Part shown: positions 27,382 through 36,860 of the stretch, piece after piece
Numbering within the stretch: position 1 is the first letter of the stretch
Layout: every line of letters begins with the position of its first letter
DNA from: Pseudomonas grandcourensis
Lineage (GTDB): Bacteria > Pseudomonadota > Gammaproteobacteria > Pseudomonadales > Pseudomonadaceae
Direction: 5' to 3'
Assembly: GCF_039909015.1 (NCBI RefSeq)
Contig: NZ_CP150919.1
Location: 3,386,501-3,450,500, forward strand
Length of the DNA: 64,000 bases
Position numbers and translations under genes: made by a program
Notes under the pieces: model-generated
Told to the model about the DNA's origin: nothing
The model's input: only the letters and a program-made list of their open reading frames with translations
Database searches by the model: none

Positions 27382-27386
27382 TTCGT

Positions 27387-27419
27387 CATTGCCCTCATTG
27401 CCCTCATTGCCCTCATTGC
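27387..27419 (+). repeat. Short tandem repeat, unit CATTGCCCT
   Basis: Three exact 9-bp units (27387-27395, 27396-27404 and 27405-27413) and a partial fourth lie six bases after the MCP stop codon. The unit length keeps any frame running through it open. Confidence 0.9.
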
Positions 27420-27700
27420 GGATGCTGACGGCTATTTTGTGCAATTCTAGTCCCCTGTGAGTTTCCAAAAAGGTTTCGACAACCGTGTGCCAGGCTCCGT
27501 CTGGCACGCTAGAACAGGGGCCGATTAAGTGTACGTCTCGCCATTTCAGATCCCCGTTGAACGTGATGTACACCACCCCGATGCCGTCGAGATGCTTGGG
27601 CTCGATTACCTCTCAGGATGTGCGCGGTTACGGCAATCTTGAGGCGGTTGAGCTGATAGACGAGGCTCGTCGCAAGGTAAGGTGAGACAAGGGGTGAGCG
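27420..27700 (-). pseudogene. Possible decayed minus-strand coding remnant
   Basis: On the minus strand an open frame from about 27630 down to 27387 reads HLDGIGVVYITFNGD, then WRDVHLIGPCSSVPDGAWHT, and runs into the tandem repeat as NEGNEGNEG. A stop separates it from similar-looking coding sequence further upstream in another frame. The composition looks coding, but I do not recognise the protein and its 3' end overlaps the MCP gene. A frameshifted remnant is more likely than an active gene. Confidence 0.3.
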
Positions 27701-27724
27701 GTGAATTCATTCAAGAAAAAACAC

Positions 27725-27738
27725 TTGCATGCTAGTAT
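27725..27738 (+). promoter_or_regulatory. Putative GntR operator before the dehydrogenase-cupin-porin unit
   Basis: TTGCATGCTAGTAT differs at one base from the copies at 31539 and 31666. Downstream bases are also shared with the 31666 copy, including GATGATT and CAACAACAAAA. About 290 bp of leader with no supported gene separate it from the ATG at 28026. Confidence 0.6.
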
Positions 27739-28025
27739 TTAAGTGGGCAAGATGATTCCAACAACAAAAAAATGGTGCAGCATGAAAATGTCTCCCGCAG
27801 CCCTGTTTTCCACTCCTGTCTTTCGCTCTGTTGGCCCTTTAGGGCTCAATCCCAAGAGCTCGACTTTCCACTGTTTGCTACCCCCCTGATATGCCTTTCA
27901 GAAGCACTCAGCGATGCGCATCTCCTTGCGAATCACCTAGCTGATCAACCCGAACATAAGTCAAATCCATTACATCTGCCGGTGGCGGGTGTCTCCGTGC
28001 ACGCTCTCCTAATAAGGATAAAACC

Positions 28026-29138
28026 ATGAGCAAAATGCAAGCTGCTCGACTTCACGAAGTCGGCCCAACCTTCACAATTGACCAGATTGACATTCCGTCC
28101 TGTGGCCCGACAGACGTCCTTGTTGAGGTGAAGGCCTGCAATGTCGTTCCAAACCTACGCAACGTCACTGCCCATTATCCAACCTGGTTTCCATACCTGC
28201 CTTTGCCGAAGCTTCCGGCCATCTATGGCCTGGATGCTGCTGGTGTAGTCAAATCAGTCGGTAGTCAGGTGCACAACGTCAAACCTGGGGACAGGGTTTA
28301 TGTAAATCCGGGGCGTGGCTGTGGCTCTTGTCATTCGTGTCTACGTGGGCAGCATTTGAATTGCACCGCGTTCACGTTCCAAGGCTATTTTGGTTTTGGG
28401 CCAGGATCTCAACGAGTCTTCGAGGACTATCCATATGGTGGATTCTGCGAATACATGACTGTGCCTGTTAATAGCTTGGTCAAACTTCCTGAGGCTATTA
28501 GCTTTGAGCAGGGTTGCCGATTTGGCTACCTGGGCACTGCTTATTCCGCTCTTCGTAAGGCGAATGTCGGTGCTGGTCAAACCGTTTTGATCAGCGGTGC
28601 TTCAGGCACGCTGGGGCTTGGCGCGGTCATGCTTGCGCTCGCAATGGGCGCAACGAAAGTACTCGCCATGGCACGTAACCCTCAACTGCTGGAACGCGTC
28701 CGCCAGCTTGATCCCACTCGTGTCCACATACACTCAATAGGTGAAGAGTCCATCGAATCTTGGGTGCATGGGCATACCGATGATTTAGGGGCAGATGTAT
28801 TTATCGACGCTATCGGGCCGGGTGCGCCGCATCAAATCAGCGTCGCTGGTATCCAGGCATTGCGTCGTGGTGGCCGGATGGTCGACATCGGTGGGATGTC
28901 GGAAGACCTTCCAGTGCCAATGTTCAAGCTAATGTGCTACCAGATCAGCGTAATTGGTTCGTTGTGGTTTTCTGTGGCGGAAGGTCAGGACATGGCTGAA
29001 ATGGCGGCTGCTGGAACATTGGATCTAACGGTTTTTGATCAGGAAGTTTTCCCGCTGTCTCGTGTCAACGAGGCACTGGATGCGTTGGAAGATCGAAAGG
29101 GCGGTTTTACCAACGTCGTTGTCACTCCAGGGCACTAA
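28026..29138 (+). CDS. Zinc-type medium-chain dehydrogenase (copy 2)
   Basis: This 370-residue MDR protein is paralogous to the one at 7184-8299 along its whole length. It has the structural zinc loop CGSCHSCLRGQHLNC and the nucleotide motif GASGTLGLGAV. As in copy 1, the usual catalytic GHE motif reads GLD (AIYGLDAAGVV), which removes a classical catalytic zinc ligand. The ATG follows ATAAGGATAAAACC. A perfect 8-bp-stem hairpin separates it from the cupin gene downstream. It probably handles a related alcohol, aldehyde or quinone intermediate in cluster 2. Confidence 0.88.
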   Translation: MSKMQAARLHEVGPTFTIDQIDIPSCGPTDVLVEVKACNVVPNLRNVTAHYPTWFPYLPLPKLPAIYGLDAAGVVKSVGSQVHNVKPGDRVYVNPGRGCGSCHSCLRGQHLNCTAFTFQGYFGFGPGSQRVFEDYPYGGFCEYMTVPVNSLVKLPEAISFEQGCRFGYLGTAYSALRKANVGAGQTVLISGASGTLGLGAVMLALAMGATKVLAMARNPQLLERVRQLDPTRVHIHSIGEESIESWVHGHTDDLGADVFIDAIGPGAPHQISVAGIQALRRGGRMVDIGGMSEDLPVPMFKLMCYQISVIGSLWFSVAEGQDMAEMAAAGTLDLTVFDQEVFPLSRVNEALDALEDRKGGFTNVVVTPGH

Positions 29139-29146
29139 AACTTTTC

Positions 29147-29168
29147 GGCGCCACGATTCAGTGGCGCC
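29147..29168 (+). other. Intercistronic hairpin between dehydrogenase and cupin genes
   Basis: GGCGCCAC (29147-29154) pairs perfectly with GTGGCGCC (29161-29168) across a GATTCA loop. The following bases are only mildly T-rich, so it may trim or attenuate the message rather than end it. Confidence 0.6.
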
Positions 29169-29192
29169 TCTTCTAAAGAAAGGCTGATCAAC

Positions 29193-29729
29193 ATGACTAT
29201 CAGACGTCTAGTGACTGGAACTGTCGATGGCCGCTCAGTGATCCTGAGTGATGGAGCAGTACCTCGTCATCATCAATACCAGAGCATCCCAGGTTTTTCC
29301 ACGGCGTTAGTATGGGCAACTTCCCCATCGAGTTCACATTTGGAAGCGGTTGATGATCCGATCACACCAGCTTCTTCTTATGTCCCTGCACCGGGTGAAT
29401 CGCGTCTGTTGATCGTGACGTTCCCCCCAGACTCGGTATTTATGTCTGAGGATTTTGACCCGGCGGCCGCCTATGCAGAGCAACAGAAACAGCTGACAGG
29501 TTTGGTTGAGCATTTTGACCCTGAGAACCCCGGTATGCATACCACACCTACCATCGACTACGGCATTGTGCTCGAAGGCACTGTTTGGTTGGAGTTAGAT
29601 GGTGGTGTTGTCGAAAAACTTGAGAAACATAACGTGATTATCCAACAGGGTAATGTTCATGCTTGGCGAAATCGCAGCGAACAACCAGCCACACTTGCCT
29701 TCATTCTAATCGGGTCTCGGCGAGACTGA
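29193..29729 (+). CDS. Cupin-domain protein (copy 2)
   Basis: The 178-residue cupin is paralogous to copy 1 at 6564-7115. It begins MTIRRLVTGTVDGRS and has motif 1 as GMHTTPTIDYGIVLEGTVWL and motif 2 as QQGNVHAWRNRS. The shared DPENPGMHTT-type segment precedes the barrel in both. An AAGAAAGG site precedes the ATG. The constant pairing of this cupin with the GLD-type dehydrogenase in two otherwise different catabolic clusters implies a joint function. The reaction is unknown. Confidence 0.85.
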   Translation: MTIRRLVTGTVDGRSVILSDGAVPRHHQYQSIPGFSTALVWATSPSSSHLEAVDDPITPASSYVPAPGESRLLIVTFPPDSVFMSEDFDPAAAYAEQQKQLTGLVEHFDPENPGMHTTPTIDYGIVLEGTVWLELDGGVVEKLEKHNVIIQQGNVHAWRNRSEQPATLAFILIGSRRD

Positions 29730-29776
29730 CTTAAAGAGCCAGCTTCTTCCGAAGAATCCACATAAAGAAAACAAAA

Positions 29777-30694
29777 ATGAGATTGCTTATGAAAGCTCAT
29801 GCTAGCGTGTGCCTGCTAATCGCTGCTGCCTCTTATATGGAGGTGGGTTTTGCTACTGAGAATGGCGACACTACGTGGCCGCTAGGGGTGCAAACCGTTG
29901 TTCCTGCTCTGATGCCTCCGCCTGGAGTTACCGAGTTCTATAGCTATACCGTGTATTATCACGCTGATAGCTTTAAGGATAATTCCGGAAAGTCGGTGGT
30001 GCCAAACTTCAAATTGGAAAACTTCGTTCAGGCGTTGAGGCTGGTTCATACTTGGGATTATCAGACTGACTCTGGGGTGCAATTTTCTAGCGGTATTATT
30101 GCTTCTGGCGGGCATATAAAAGTTAAGGCGGGCGGGCAGTCGGACGAGAAAACAGGAATGCGGCAAGCTTACATTACGCCGCTCAATGTTCTCTACTCAC
30201 CTACGCCTGAACTGCATCTGTTAGGTGGTTTAAGCGTATTTGCGCCGCTGGGTGGCTATGATAAAGATGAACTGGCGAATACAACGCCTAACTACCTGAC
30301 GTATATGTCAGAGTTTGCGCTAACATGGTTTCCACACCCTAACTGGGAGGTGTCGCTCGCACCAACGTACTCATTCAATCAGCGAAACAGAGACACAGAC
30401 TATCGCTCGGGTGAAGTTTTTAATGTGGATTACATGGTTGGATATCGGTTTGAGTCTATGCCGAAGCTACAGCTGGGGCTCGCGGGTTACTACACCAAGC
30501 AAACCACAGATGACGACATCAATGGTGACCGAGTACCTGGAGGGAACCGCCTGGAAAAGTTTGCCGTAGGCCCTCAGCTGTTTTACTCCTTCGACCAAGC
30601 AACCGGTGTCGTATTGAAATGGTTGCATGAGACGAATGTTAAGAATGGCCCAATGGGCGACTCGATTTGGCTGGAAGCTGCTCTACCACTTTGA
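29777..30694 (+). CDS. Outer-membrane protein of the meta-pathway/phenol-degradation (COG4313) family
   Basis: This 305-residue protein has a signal peptide (about residues 1-27, ending VGFAT) and a predicted beta-barrel pattern ending in LEAALPL. The sequence fits the Phenol_MetA_deg/SphA-like family, which occurs in aromatic catabolic operons and is thought to help hydrophobic substrates cross the outer membrane. A Met four codons downstream is an alternative start. It follows the cupin gene by 47 bp and converges on the GntR gene. Confidence 0.8.
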   Translation: MRLLMKAHASVCLLIAAASYMEVGFATENGDTTWPLGVQTVVPALMPPPGVTEFYSYTVYYHADSFKDNSGKSVVPNFKLENFVQALRLVHTWDYQTDSGVQFSSGIIASGGHIKVKAGGQSDEKTGMRQAYITPLNVLYSPTPELHLLGGLSVFAPLGGYDKDELANTTPNYLTYMSEFALTWFPHPNWEVSLAPTYSFNQRNRDTDYRSGEVFNVDYMVGYRFESMPKLQLGLAGYYTKQTTDDDINGDRVPGGNRLEKFAVGPQLFYSFDQATGVVLKWLHETNVKNGPMGDSIWLEAALPL

Positions 30695-30699
30695 GTGAT

Positions 30700-30735
30700 A
30701 ATGACCGTCACTGCCCTCAGGCGGTGGCGGTCATT
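30700..30735. terminator. Bidirectional terminator between porin-like and GntR genes
   Basis: AATGACCG at 30700-30707 and an adjoining CACTGCC segment pair with GGCGGTG and CGGTCATT (30720-30735), and TT follows. The right arm overlaps the last codons of the convergent GntR gene. Confidence 0.7.
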
Positions 30736-31394
30736 TCAATATTCTCAGGCGCTTGTAAGGCTTCGACGACGTGCCGTGAGACACTTTCTATATGTTTCAT
30801 CGCGGCAATTTTAGAAATTTCACTATTGCGTGTCGTCAGCGCAGCAATAATTTCATCATGCTCATCTGTAACATCGTGCAGGTGGGCACCAAAACCGCAG
30901 CTTTGGACGATAAAAAAGTCGGAAAGCTCGAAGTTGGCCATTTGGCGTGTCGATACGATCGGTGATCGTGCCATAGCATGTAGAAGCCTATGAAAATCTA
31001 CATTAAGGCGGCGGTAGCTATCTGATGCATCGCTGTGCGTAGGATTAATCTGCGCGATTTTCTCATTAAGCTCCTTCATCCTGGCAACCTCGGCAGGTGT
31101 TCCCCGCTCTGCTGCCAGACTGGCGATAAGCCCCTCTGTGTTCGCGAACATCTTATAAAAATCCGCTACCTCGTCGGCACTGGGCTGAACGACTTGGCAA
31201 CCTACCTGCGCGATGATCTGCACAAAACCCCGCTCCTGGAGGCTGTTCAGCGCAGTCATGATGGGTTGCCGGCTTACCCCCGTAGACTCACTTATTTCTT
31301 TGACAAAGATTTTTTCGCCGAAGAGATACCGCCGGGTCAAAAGGCGTTGGAGAATTTCCTGATAGATCGCGACTTTCTTATTAGACGTATTCAT
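30717..31394 (-). CDS. GntR-family regulator, FCD type, probable repressor of cluster 2
   Basis: The 225-residue protein has a winged-helix domain (IFVKEISESTGVSRQPIMTALNSL, about residues 30-53) and a helical FCD domain with DFHRLLHAM and DEHDEIIAAL as likely metal and effector contacts. The start at 31394 (MNTSNKKVAIYQ) gives a normal N terminus; the frame also extends 54 bases further. Two copies of TTGCATGCTAGCAT lie upstream, at 31539 and 31666, between it and the divergent mhpB gene. This suggests autoregulation and control of the meta pathway. E. coli uses an IclR-type regulator (MhpR) for this job. Confidence 0.88.
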   Translation of the reverse strand: MNTSNKKVAIYQEILQRLLTRRYLFGEKIFVKEISESTGVSRQPIMTALNSLQERGFVQIIAQVGCQVVQPSADEVADFYKMFANTEGLIASLAAERGTPAEVARMKELNEKIAQINPTHSDASDSYRRLNVDFHRLLHAMARSPIVSTRQMANFELSDFFIVQSCGFGAHLHDVTDEHDEIIAALTTRNSEISKIAAMKHIESVSRHVVEALQAPENIEMTATA

Positions 31395-31538
31395 AGGTCT
31401 TCGGAATATGTGGTGGTTTTTCGCCGAAACGGACTTCAGACGAGTCACTTTAGTAGGCAGAGCATTGATCTACAAGGATGAATTAGTCTTGAAGCATGAC
31501 TGCAGAATTGACCAGTTGGCTACATAGAGATTGACATC

Positions 31539-31552
31539 TTGCATGCTAGCAT
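31539..31552 (+). promoter_or_regulatory. Putative GntR operator, GntR-proximal
   Basis: TTGCATGCTAGCAT, followed by GTG; its palindromic core is ATGCTAGCAT. Confidence 0.65.
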
Positions 31553-31665
31553 GTGTTGCCAGTTTGCGACAGCATTGAGCTGGATGGTTTTGCTATCGGG
31601 TCGAGGCTATGCAGAAACCGTAGGTCGGAATGCAGAGTGAGTTGAGATCACTGCTGAAAATGCAC

Positions 31666-31679
31666 TTGCATGCTAGCAT
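31666..31679 (+). promoter_or_regulatory. Putative GntR operator, mhpB-proximal
   Basis: TTGCATGCTAGCAT, preceded by CAC and followed by GTG, so the symmetry extends to CACTTGCATGCTAGCATGTG with mismatches. Flanking bases resemble those at 27725. Confidence 0.65.
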
Positions 31680-31866
31680 GTGAGAGTGCATGATGATTTC
31701 ACCAACAACAAAAGCGTACGCATAACGACGTGCTTCACTCCTAGGCCATGCCTGGGAATGGCAGGCCGCTGCAGCCAGCAAGCGCCGCATTGAATCCGAA
31801 GCCGTCGTTAATGTGCCCCGGGAGTGTTTTCACACCGCTCTCCAGCGCAGAACAAGGTGTATGGGT

Positions 31867-32814
31867 ATGAGTGTTCTTTTGCATTGTCTGTCGCACACCC
31901 CTTTGGTCGGCCTGGTCGATCCAGCTCCTGCAGTGCTTGCAGAGATCGACGCCGATGTCGCTGCGGCCCGAGACCGAATCGCGCAGTTTGACCCAGAGCT
32001 GGTCATCCTCTTTGCCCCAGACCACTACAACGGTTTCTTCTACGACGTGATGCCATCTTTCTGCATCGGCACCGCCGCTGAAGCAGTAGGTGATTTCGGG
32101 TCTGTTGCTGGCACCCTCACGGTACCTATGGACTTGGCTGAGCAGTGCGCCAGTGCTGTTCTGGATTCAGGAATCGACGCTGCTGTGTCCTACCGGATGC
32201 AAGTCGACCATGGTTTTGCCCAACCTCTCGAGCTTCTGCTAGGGGGGCTAGATCGCTGCCCTGTCATTCCGATATTCATCAATTGTCTTGCTAAGCCCAT
32301 GCCGAACTTCAAGCGTGTTCGGCTAATGGGCGAAGCGGTTGGTCGGTTCGCGTTGAGCTTGAACAAACGAGTATTGCTACTGGGCTCTGGCGGGCTATCC
32401 CATCAACCTCCCGTACCTGAGTTGGCTACGGCGAACCCGCGCATGAAAGATCGGCTGCTGGGTAGTGGGCGCAACTTGCCGCCAGACGAGCGTGAGGCTC
32501 GGACGCAGCGAGTGATCGAAGCCGCGTATCGATTTGTTGAGGATCAAAATTCCCTCCATCCATTAAACCCGGAATGGGATCAATACTTTCTCGACACCCT
32601 TGAGGCCGGGCGCATCGAGGAACTGGATGCGCTAGTGAATGACGAGCTATCGGCAGTTGCGGGCAAATCGACGCATGAGGTCAAAGCCTGGGTAGCTGCT
32701 TTTGGAGCGCTTTCAAGTTATGGGCGCTACCAAACAACTAATCGTTATTACCGAGAGATCCCGGAGTGGATTGCAGGCTTTGGTGCGCTTAGCGCTCACC
32801 CGACCAATCGCTGA
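31867..32814 (+). CDS. mhpB: 2,3-dihydroxyphenylpropionate 1,2-dioxygenase
   Basis: The 315-residue enzyme is a class III extradiol dioxygenase that opens the ring of 2,3-dihydroxyphenylpropionate. It starts [15 protein letters not shown] and has [19 protein letters not shown] and [13 protein letters not shown], which hold the active-site His residues known from E. coli MhpB (His115 and His179). The length matches (314 in E. coli). The ATG at 31867 is 7 bases from AAGGTG; the frame opens earlier without a suitable site. It heads the mhpB-C-D-F-E-T unit. Confidence 0.93.
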   Translation: MSVLLHCLSHTPLVGLVDPAPAVLAEIDADVAAARDRIAQFDPELVILFAPDHYNGFFYDVMPSFCIGTAAEAVGDFGSVAGTLTVPMDLAEQCASAVLDSGIDAAVSYRMQVDHGFAQPLELLLGGLDRCPVIPIFINCLAKPMPNFKRVRLMGEAVGRFALSLNKRVLLLGSGGLSHQPPVPELATANPRMKDRLLGSGRNLPPDEREARTQRVIEAAYRFVEDQNSLHPLNPEWDQYFLDTLEAGRIEELDALVNDELSAVAGKSTHEVKAWVAAFGALSSYGRYQTTNRYYREIPEWIAGFGALSAHPTNR

Positions 32815-32892
32815 ACTACGTGTTGTAGCTCACGGAACCGGACTTTCATCAACGGGATTTTCCTGTCTTCTAATTAAATGAAGGAATACGAG

Positions 32893-33762
32893 ATGACATC
32901 TACCAGCCAGACTTTTACCGAAGCCAACACCAGCAAGCTCGTTCGAATTAAAGAGGGCGATCTCGAATTTCAATTGCACTACAACGACGCAGGTGAGGGG
33001 AATGAGACCGTCATCATGCTTCACGGCTCGGGGCCGGGTGCCAGTGGCTGGGCCAACTTCAACCGGAACATCGACACCTTTGTCGATGCAGGTTATCGCG
33101 TCATCCTTATGGACTGCCCCGGCTGGAGTAAAAGCGATCCGGTCGTGTGCACGGGTTCACGCTCACACTTGAATGCGGTCGCTTTGAAGGGCTTCGTTAA
33201 TGCGCTAGGGCTGGATCGCGTCCACCTCGTAGGTAACTCCATGGGTGGCCACACCGCTGTGGCCTTCGCATTGGACAACCCTGAGCGGGTAGGGAAGTTG
33301 GTCTTGATGGGTGGTGGTACCGGCGGGGCCAGTTCTTTTGTGCCAATGCCAACTGAAGGCATCAAACTGATCCAGGGCGTTTATCGCGAGCCAAACATTG
33401 AAAACCTCAAAAAGATGATGAAGGTTTTCGTCTATGACAGCAGCGCTCTGACCGATGAGCTTTTCCAGGGGCGTCTGGACAATATGCTGAGCCAGCGCGA
33501 ACACCTGGAAAACTTCGTCAAAAGTATCGATGCCAACCCTAAGCAGTTCCCTGACTTCGGGCATCGGCTCTCAGAGATCAAGGCGCAGACGTTGGTTATC
33601 TGGGGGCGCAACGATCGCTTCGTGCCGATGGACACTGGTCTGCGGTTGATCGCTGGCATTCCAAACTCCGAGCTGCATGTTTTCAACGCTTGCGGACACT
33701 GGGCTCAGTGGGAGCATGCCGACAAATTCAATCGAATGGTGCTTGATTTCCTAACCCACTGA
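32893..33762 (+). CDS. mhpC: 2-hydroxy-6-oxononadienedioate C-C hydrolase
   Basis: This 289-residue alpha/beta hydrolase acts on the product of MhpB, releasing succinate and 2-hydroxypenta-2,4-dienoate. [13 protein letters not shown] forms the oxyanion-hole region, GNSMGGHT (nucleophile Ser near residue 110) is the elbow, and RNDRFVP and CGHWAQWE supply the catalytic Asp and His. The ATG at 32893 follows AAGGAATACGAG. The length equals that of E. coli MhpC (288). Confidence 0.93.
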   Translation: MTSTSQTFTEANTSKLVRIKEGDLEFQLHYNDAGEGNETVIMLHGSGPGASGWANFNRNIDTFVDAGYRVILMDCPGWSKSDPVVCTGSRSHLNAVALKGFVNALGLDRVHLVGNSMGGHTAVAFALDNPERVGKLVLMGGGTGGASSFVPMPTEGIKLIQGVYREPNIENLKKMMKVFVYDSSALTDELFQGRLDNMLSQREHLENFVKSIDANPKQFPDFGHRLSEIKAQTLVIWGRNDRFVPMDTGLRLIAGIPNSELHVFNACGHWAQWEHADKFNRMVLDFLTH

Positions 33763-33880
33763 TCGGGCTCCTGGCGCCGGCGGACTTCGGTTCCTCCCAC
33801 TCCGGCGTTAGGCATGCCCGATACCCTCCAGGCAGGGTTTCGGGCTGAGCTTGTGCAGCGTGCAACTTTAGAGGTGAGTT

Positions 33881-34675
33881 ATGAGTGTGACACAACAGAC
33901 CTTGGAACAACTGGCCGGAGCCTTGCGCCAGGCCCAGATTAGCGGTGAGCCGATCGAGCCATTGCGCGACCGGATCGGTGAAGACAATGCCCAGGCTGCT
34001 TACAGCATCCAGCGCCTAAATGTCGCTCACGCGTGCGCCGAGGGACGACGAGTAGTCGGCAGGAAGATCGGCCTGACAAATAAGAAGGTTCAACAGCAAC
34101 TAGGGGTAGACCAGCCCGATTTCGGCACTCTGTTTGCTGATATGTGTTTCGGCGACAACGAGACAGTCCCGGTCAAAAGTATTTTGCAGCCAAAGATCGA
34201 AGCTGAGATTGCTCTAATTTTGGAGTCAGATTTGCCTCGCATCGATACCAGTTTTGCCGATGTTATGGCTGCAACTGGTTGGGTGGTTCCAGCGTTGGAG
34301 GTGGTGGGTAGCCGCGTGCAGGGTTGGAACATTCGGTTTGTCGATACCGTTGCTGACAATGCATCCAGTGGATGCTTTGTACTGGGTGGGCCGGCTCGCC
34401 GCTTGGATGGCGTCGATTTGCGCGAAGCGACGATGCAGATGACCCGGAATGGTGAAGAGGTTTCCGCTGGTAGTGGAGCTCAATGCCTAGGGCACCCGCT
34501 CAACGCCGCGGTCTGGTTGGCGCGCACCATGGCTAGCTTGGGTGAACCGCTCAAAGCGGGAGACATAATTTTGACCGGGGCACTGGGGCCAATGGCGCCA
34601 GTTGCGGCAGGCGATCGCTTCGAAGCAACTATTAGTGGAATAGGCACAGTTGCGGTGGAGTTCAGTGCCGAGTGA
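33881..34675 (+). CDS. mhpD: 2-keto-4-pentenoate hydratase
   Basis: The 264-residue protein adds water to 2-hydroxypenta-2,4-dienoate to give 4-hydroxy-2-oxovalerate. It has the FAH-like hydratase fold with conserved [20 protein letters not shown], acidic metal ligands in [12 protein letters not shown] and the C-terminal [12 protein letters not shown]. The ATG follows GAGGTGAGTT. It is 118 bp after mhpC; the gap contains an imperfect inverted repeat with ends ATCGGGC (33762-33768) and GCCCGAT (33816-33822). Confidence 0.92.
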   Translation: MSVTQQTLEQLAGALRQAQISGEPIEPLRDRIGEDNAQAAYSIQRLNVAHACAEGRRVVGRKIGLTNKKVQQQLGVDQPDFGTLFADMCFGDNETVPVKSILQPKIEAEIALILESDLPRIDTSFADVMAATGWVVPALEVVGSRVQGWNIRFVDTVADNASSGCFVLGGPARRLDGVDLREATMQMTRNGEEVSAGSGAQCLGHPLNAAVWLARTMASLGEPLKAGDIILTGALGPMAPVAAGDRFEATISGIGTVAVEFSAE

Positions 34676-34708
34676 TCGGTCAGTTGCGAGCACACAGAGA
34701 ATAAAACC

Positions 34709-35644
34709 ATGAAAAAATTAAAAGTCGCAATCATTGGCCCAGGTAATATCGGCACTGACCTGATGATTAAGATCATGCGCAATTCCAAACACTTGGAAAT
34801 GGGCGCGATGGTCGGTATCGATCCAAACTCTGACGGTTTGGCTCGAGCCGCTCGCCTAGGTATTGCGATTACTCATGAAGGTGTAGAAGGGCTGACGAAG
34901 CTGCCGATTTTTTCAGAAATCGATTTCGTATTCGATGCGACCAGTGCAGGTGCCCACGTAAAAAATGATGCCTTTCTTCGCAGTGTCAAACCAGGCATTC
35001 GTTTGATTGACCTGACACCAGCGGCAATTGGCCCGTACTGCATTCCCGTAGTGAATCTTGAGGCCAACCTGAAGGCCTTAAATGTCAATATGGTCACCTG
35101 CGGTGGCCAGGCGACGATACCAATGGTGGCGGCAGTATCGCGCGTGGCGAAAGTCCATTACGCAGAAATCATCGCATCTATCGCTAGTAAATCAGCGGGC
35201 CCTGGCACTCGTGCGAACATTGATGAATTTACCGAAACCACCTCTAAAGCAATTGAGGTCGTTGGTGGCGCTGCTCGTGGTAAGGCGATCATTGTGATGA
35301 ATCCTGCTGAGCCGCCTTTGATGATGCGAGATACCGTATTTGTTCTGTCCGAAGCGGTTGATCAGGCACAAGTCGAAGCGTCTGTCGAGGAAATGGCTGC
35401 GGCGGTAAATGCCTATGTGCCTGGGTACCGTTTGAAGCAAAAAGTTCAGTTTGACGTTATTCCTGAAAATGCTCCGCTGAACATCCCTGGCCTTGGCAAA
35501 TTCTCTGGTTTGAAAACCTCGATCTTTCTTGAAGTTGAAGGTGCCGCCCATTATTTGCCGGCGTATGCCGGCAATCTCGACATCATGACGTCTGCTGCGC
35601 TGGCTACTGCAGATCGCATGGCACAGTCGATGCTGAACGCTTGA
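34709..35644 (+). CDS. mhpF: Acetaldehyde dehydrogenase (acylating)
   Basis: This 311-residue enzyme converts acetaldehyde, CoA and NAD to acetyl-CoA. The Rossmann motif is [14 protein letters not shown] near the N terminus; [13 protein letters not shown] holds the catalytic Cys (near residue 130). It normally forms a channelled complex with the MhpE aldolase encoded next to it. The family has 307-316 residues, so it is intact. Confidence 0.94.
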   Translation: MKKLKVAIIGPGNIGTDLMIKIMRNSKHLEMGAMVGIDPNSDGLARAARLGIAITHEGVEGLTKLPIFSEIDFVFDATSAGAHVKNDAFLRSVKPGIRLIDLTPAAIGPYCIPVVNLEANLKALNVNMVTCGGQATIPMVAAVSRVAKVHYAEIIASIASKSAGPGTRANIDEFTETTSKAIEVVGGAARGKAIIVMNPAEPPLMMRDTVFVLSEAVDQAQVEASVEEMAAAVNAYVPGYRLKQKVQFDVIPENAPLNIPGLGKFSGLKTSIFLEVEGAAHYLPAYAGNLDIMTSAALATADRMAQSMLNA

Positions 35645-35655
35645 GGAGAACCGTC

Positions 35656-36675
35656 ATGACCATCGATTTGACAAAAAAACTCTACATCTCTGATGTGACC
35701 CTACGTGACGGTAGCCACGCTATCCGCCACCAGTACTCCATCCAAAATGTTCAGGACATTGCACGTGCGCTTGATCTTGCCAAGGTCGATTCGATCGAGG
35801 TTGCTCATGGTGATGGCCTTCAGGGCTCCAGCTTCAACTACGGATTTGCTGCGCATACAGACCTCGAGTGGATCGAGGCGGCGGCCGATGTGATCAAACA
35901 CGCCAAGATCGCTACCCTGCTGCTGCCAGGTATCGGCACGGTGCATGATTTGAAGGCTGCTTATAATGCTGGGGCACGTGTAGTTCGGGTGGCGACACAC
36001 TGCACGGAGGCAGACGTCTCTAAGCAGCATATTGAATATGCCCGCGAGCTGGGGATGGACACTGTGGGCTTTCTAATGATGAGCCACATGGTCGCGCCGG
36101 AGAAACTCGCCGAGCAAGCGAAGCTGATGGAAAGCTACGGCGCGACTTGCGTGTATATGGCTGACTCCGGTGGAGCCATGAACATGCAGGACATCCGTGA
36201 TCGATTCCAAGCGTTCAAGGCTGTGCTTAAGCCTGAGACTCAGACTGGTATGCATGCACATCACAATCTGAGCCTCGGAGTTGCTAACTCCATCACTGCA
36301 GTAGAGGAAGGTTGTGATCGAATCGACGCCAGCTTAGCAGGCATGGGCGCAGGGGCAGGTAACGCGCCTCTTGAGGTTTTCATCGCGGCGGCAGAGCGAC
36401 TCGGCTGGAATCATGGGACAGACCTCTACACCCTGATGGATGCTGCAGACGACATTGTGCGTCCACTGCAGGATCGACCTGTGCGCGTTGACCGTGAAAC
36501 GCTCGCATTGGGTTATGCCGGTGTCTACTCGAGCTTTCTACGTCACTCCGAAATTGCAGCAGAAAAATACGGACTCAAAACCATCGATATCTTGGTCGAG
36601 CTTGGTAAGCGCCGAATGGTGGGTGGCCAAGAAGACATGATTGTCGATGTCGCGCTCGATCTTCTTAAACGATGA
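35656..36675 (+). CDS. mhpE: 4-hydroxy-2-oxovalerate aldolase
   Basis: The 339-residue TIM-barrel aldolase splits 4-hydroxy-2-oxovalerate into pyruvate and acetaldehyde. [14 protein letters not shown] near the N terminus holds the Arg and Asp of the active site, and [15 protein letters not shown] the metal-binding His pair. The ATG at 35656 follows GAGGAGAACCGTC and stands 11 bp after the mhpF stop. A TTG 15 bp upstream in frame is not needed. Together mhpF and mhpE complete the pathway to central metabolites. Confidence 0.94.
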   Translation: MTIDLTKKLYISDVTLRDGSHAIRHQYSIQNVQDIARALDLAKVDSIEVAHGDGLQGSSFNYGFAAHTDLEWIEAAADVIKHAKIATLLLPGIGTVHDLKAAYNAGARVVRVATHCTEADVSKQHIEYARELGMDTVGFLMMSHMVAPEKLAEQAKLMESYGATCVYMADSGGAMNMQDIRDRFQAFKAVLKPETQTGMHAHHNLSLGVANSITAVEEGCDRIDASLAGMGAGAGNAPLEVFIAAAERLGWNHGTDLYTLMDAADDIVRPLQDRPVRVDRETLALGYAGVYSSFLRHSEIAAEKYGLKTIDILVELGKRRMVGGQEDMIVDVALDLLKR

Positions 36676-36860
36676 GTTTCTGGCCGCTTTTCACAGCGGC
36701 CATTCGATTCACCACATAGAACAATAACAATGGGTCAACACCATGAAAACGCTCCACGACTTTTTGGTGGGTGAGGATTCGCTCGTCCGCGATTTTCCTT
36801 GTAAAAAATTCTTGTCTCCCTGCAGCCTACTTGTTCGGTACTTAAACTGGAGGAGGCTCG

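Larger units (their letters stand above)
31395..31866. promoter_or_regulatory. Divergent promoter region between GntR and mhpB
   Basis: No gene is supported in these 472 bp. The region carries two identical operators, described separately, about 127 bp apart, which would allow looping by a GntR oligomer. About 190 bp of leader lie between the second operator and mhpB. Confidence 0.6.
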
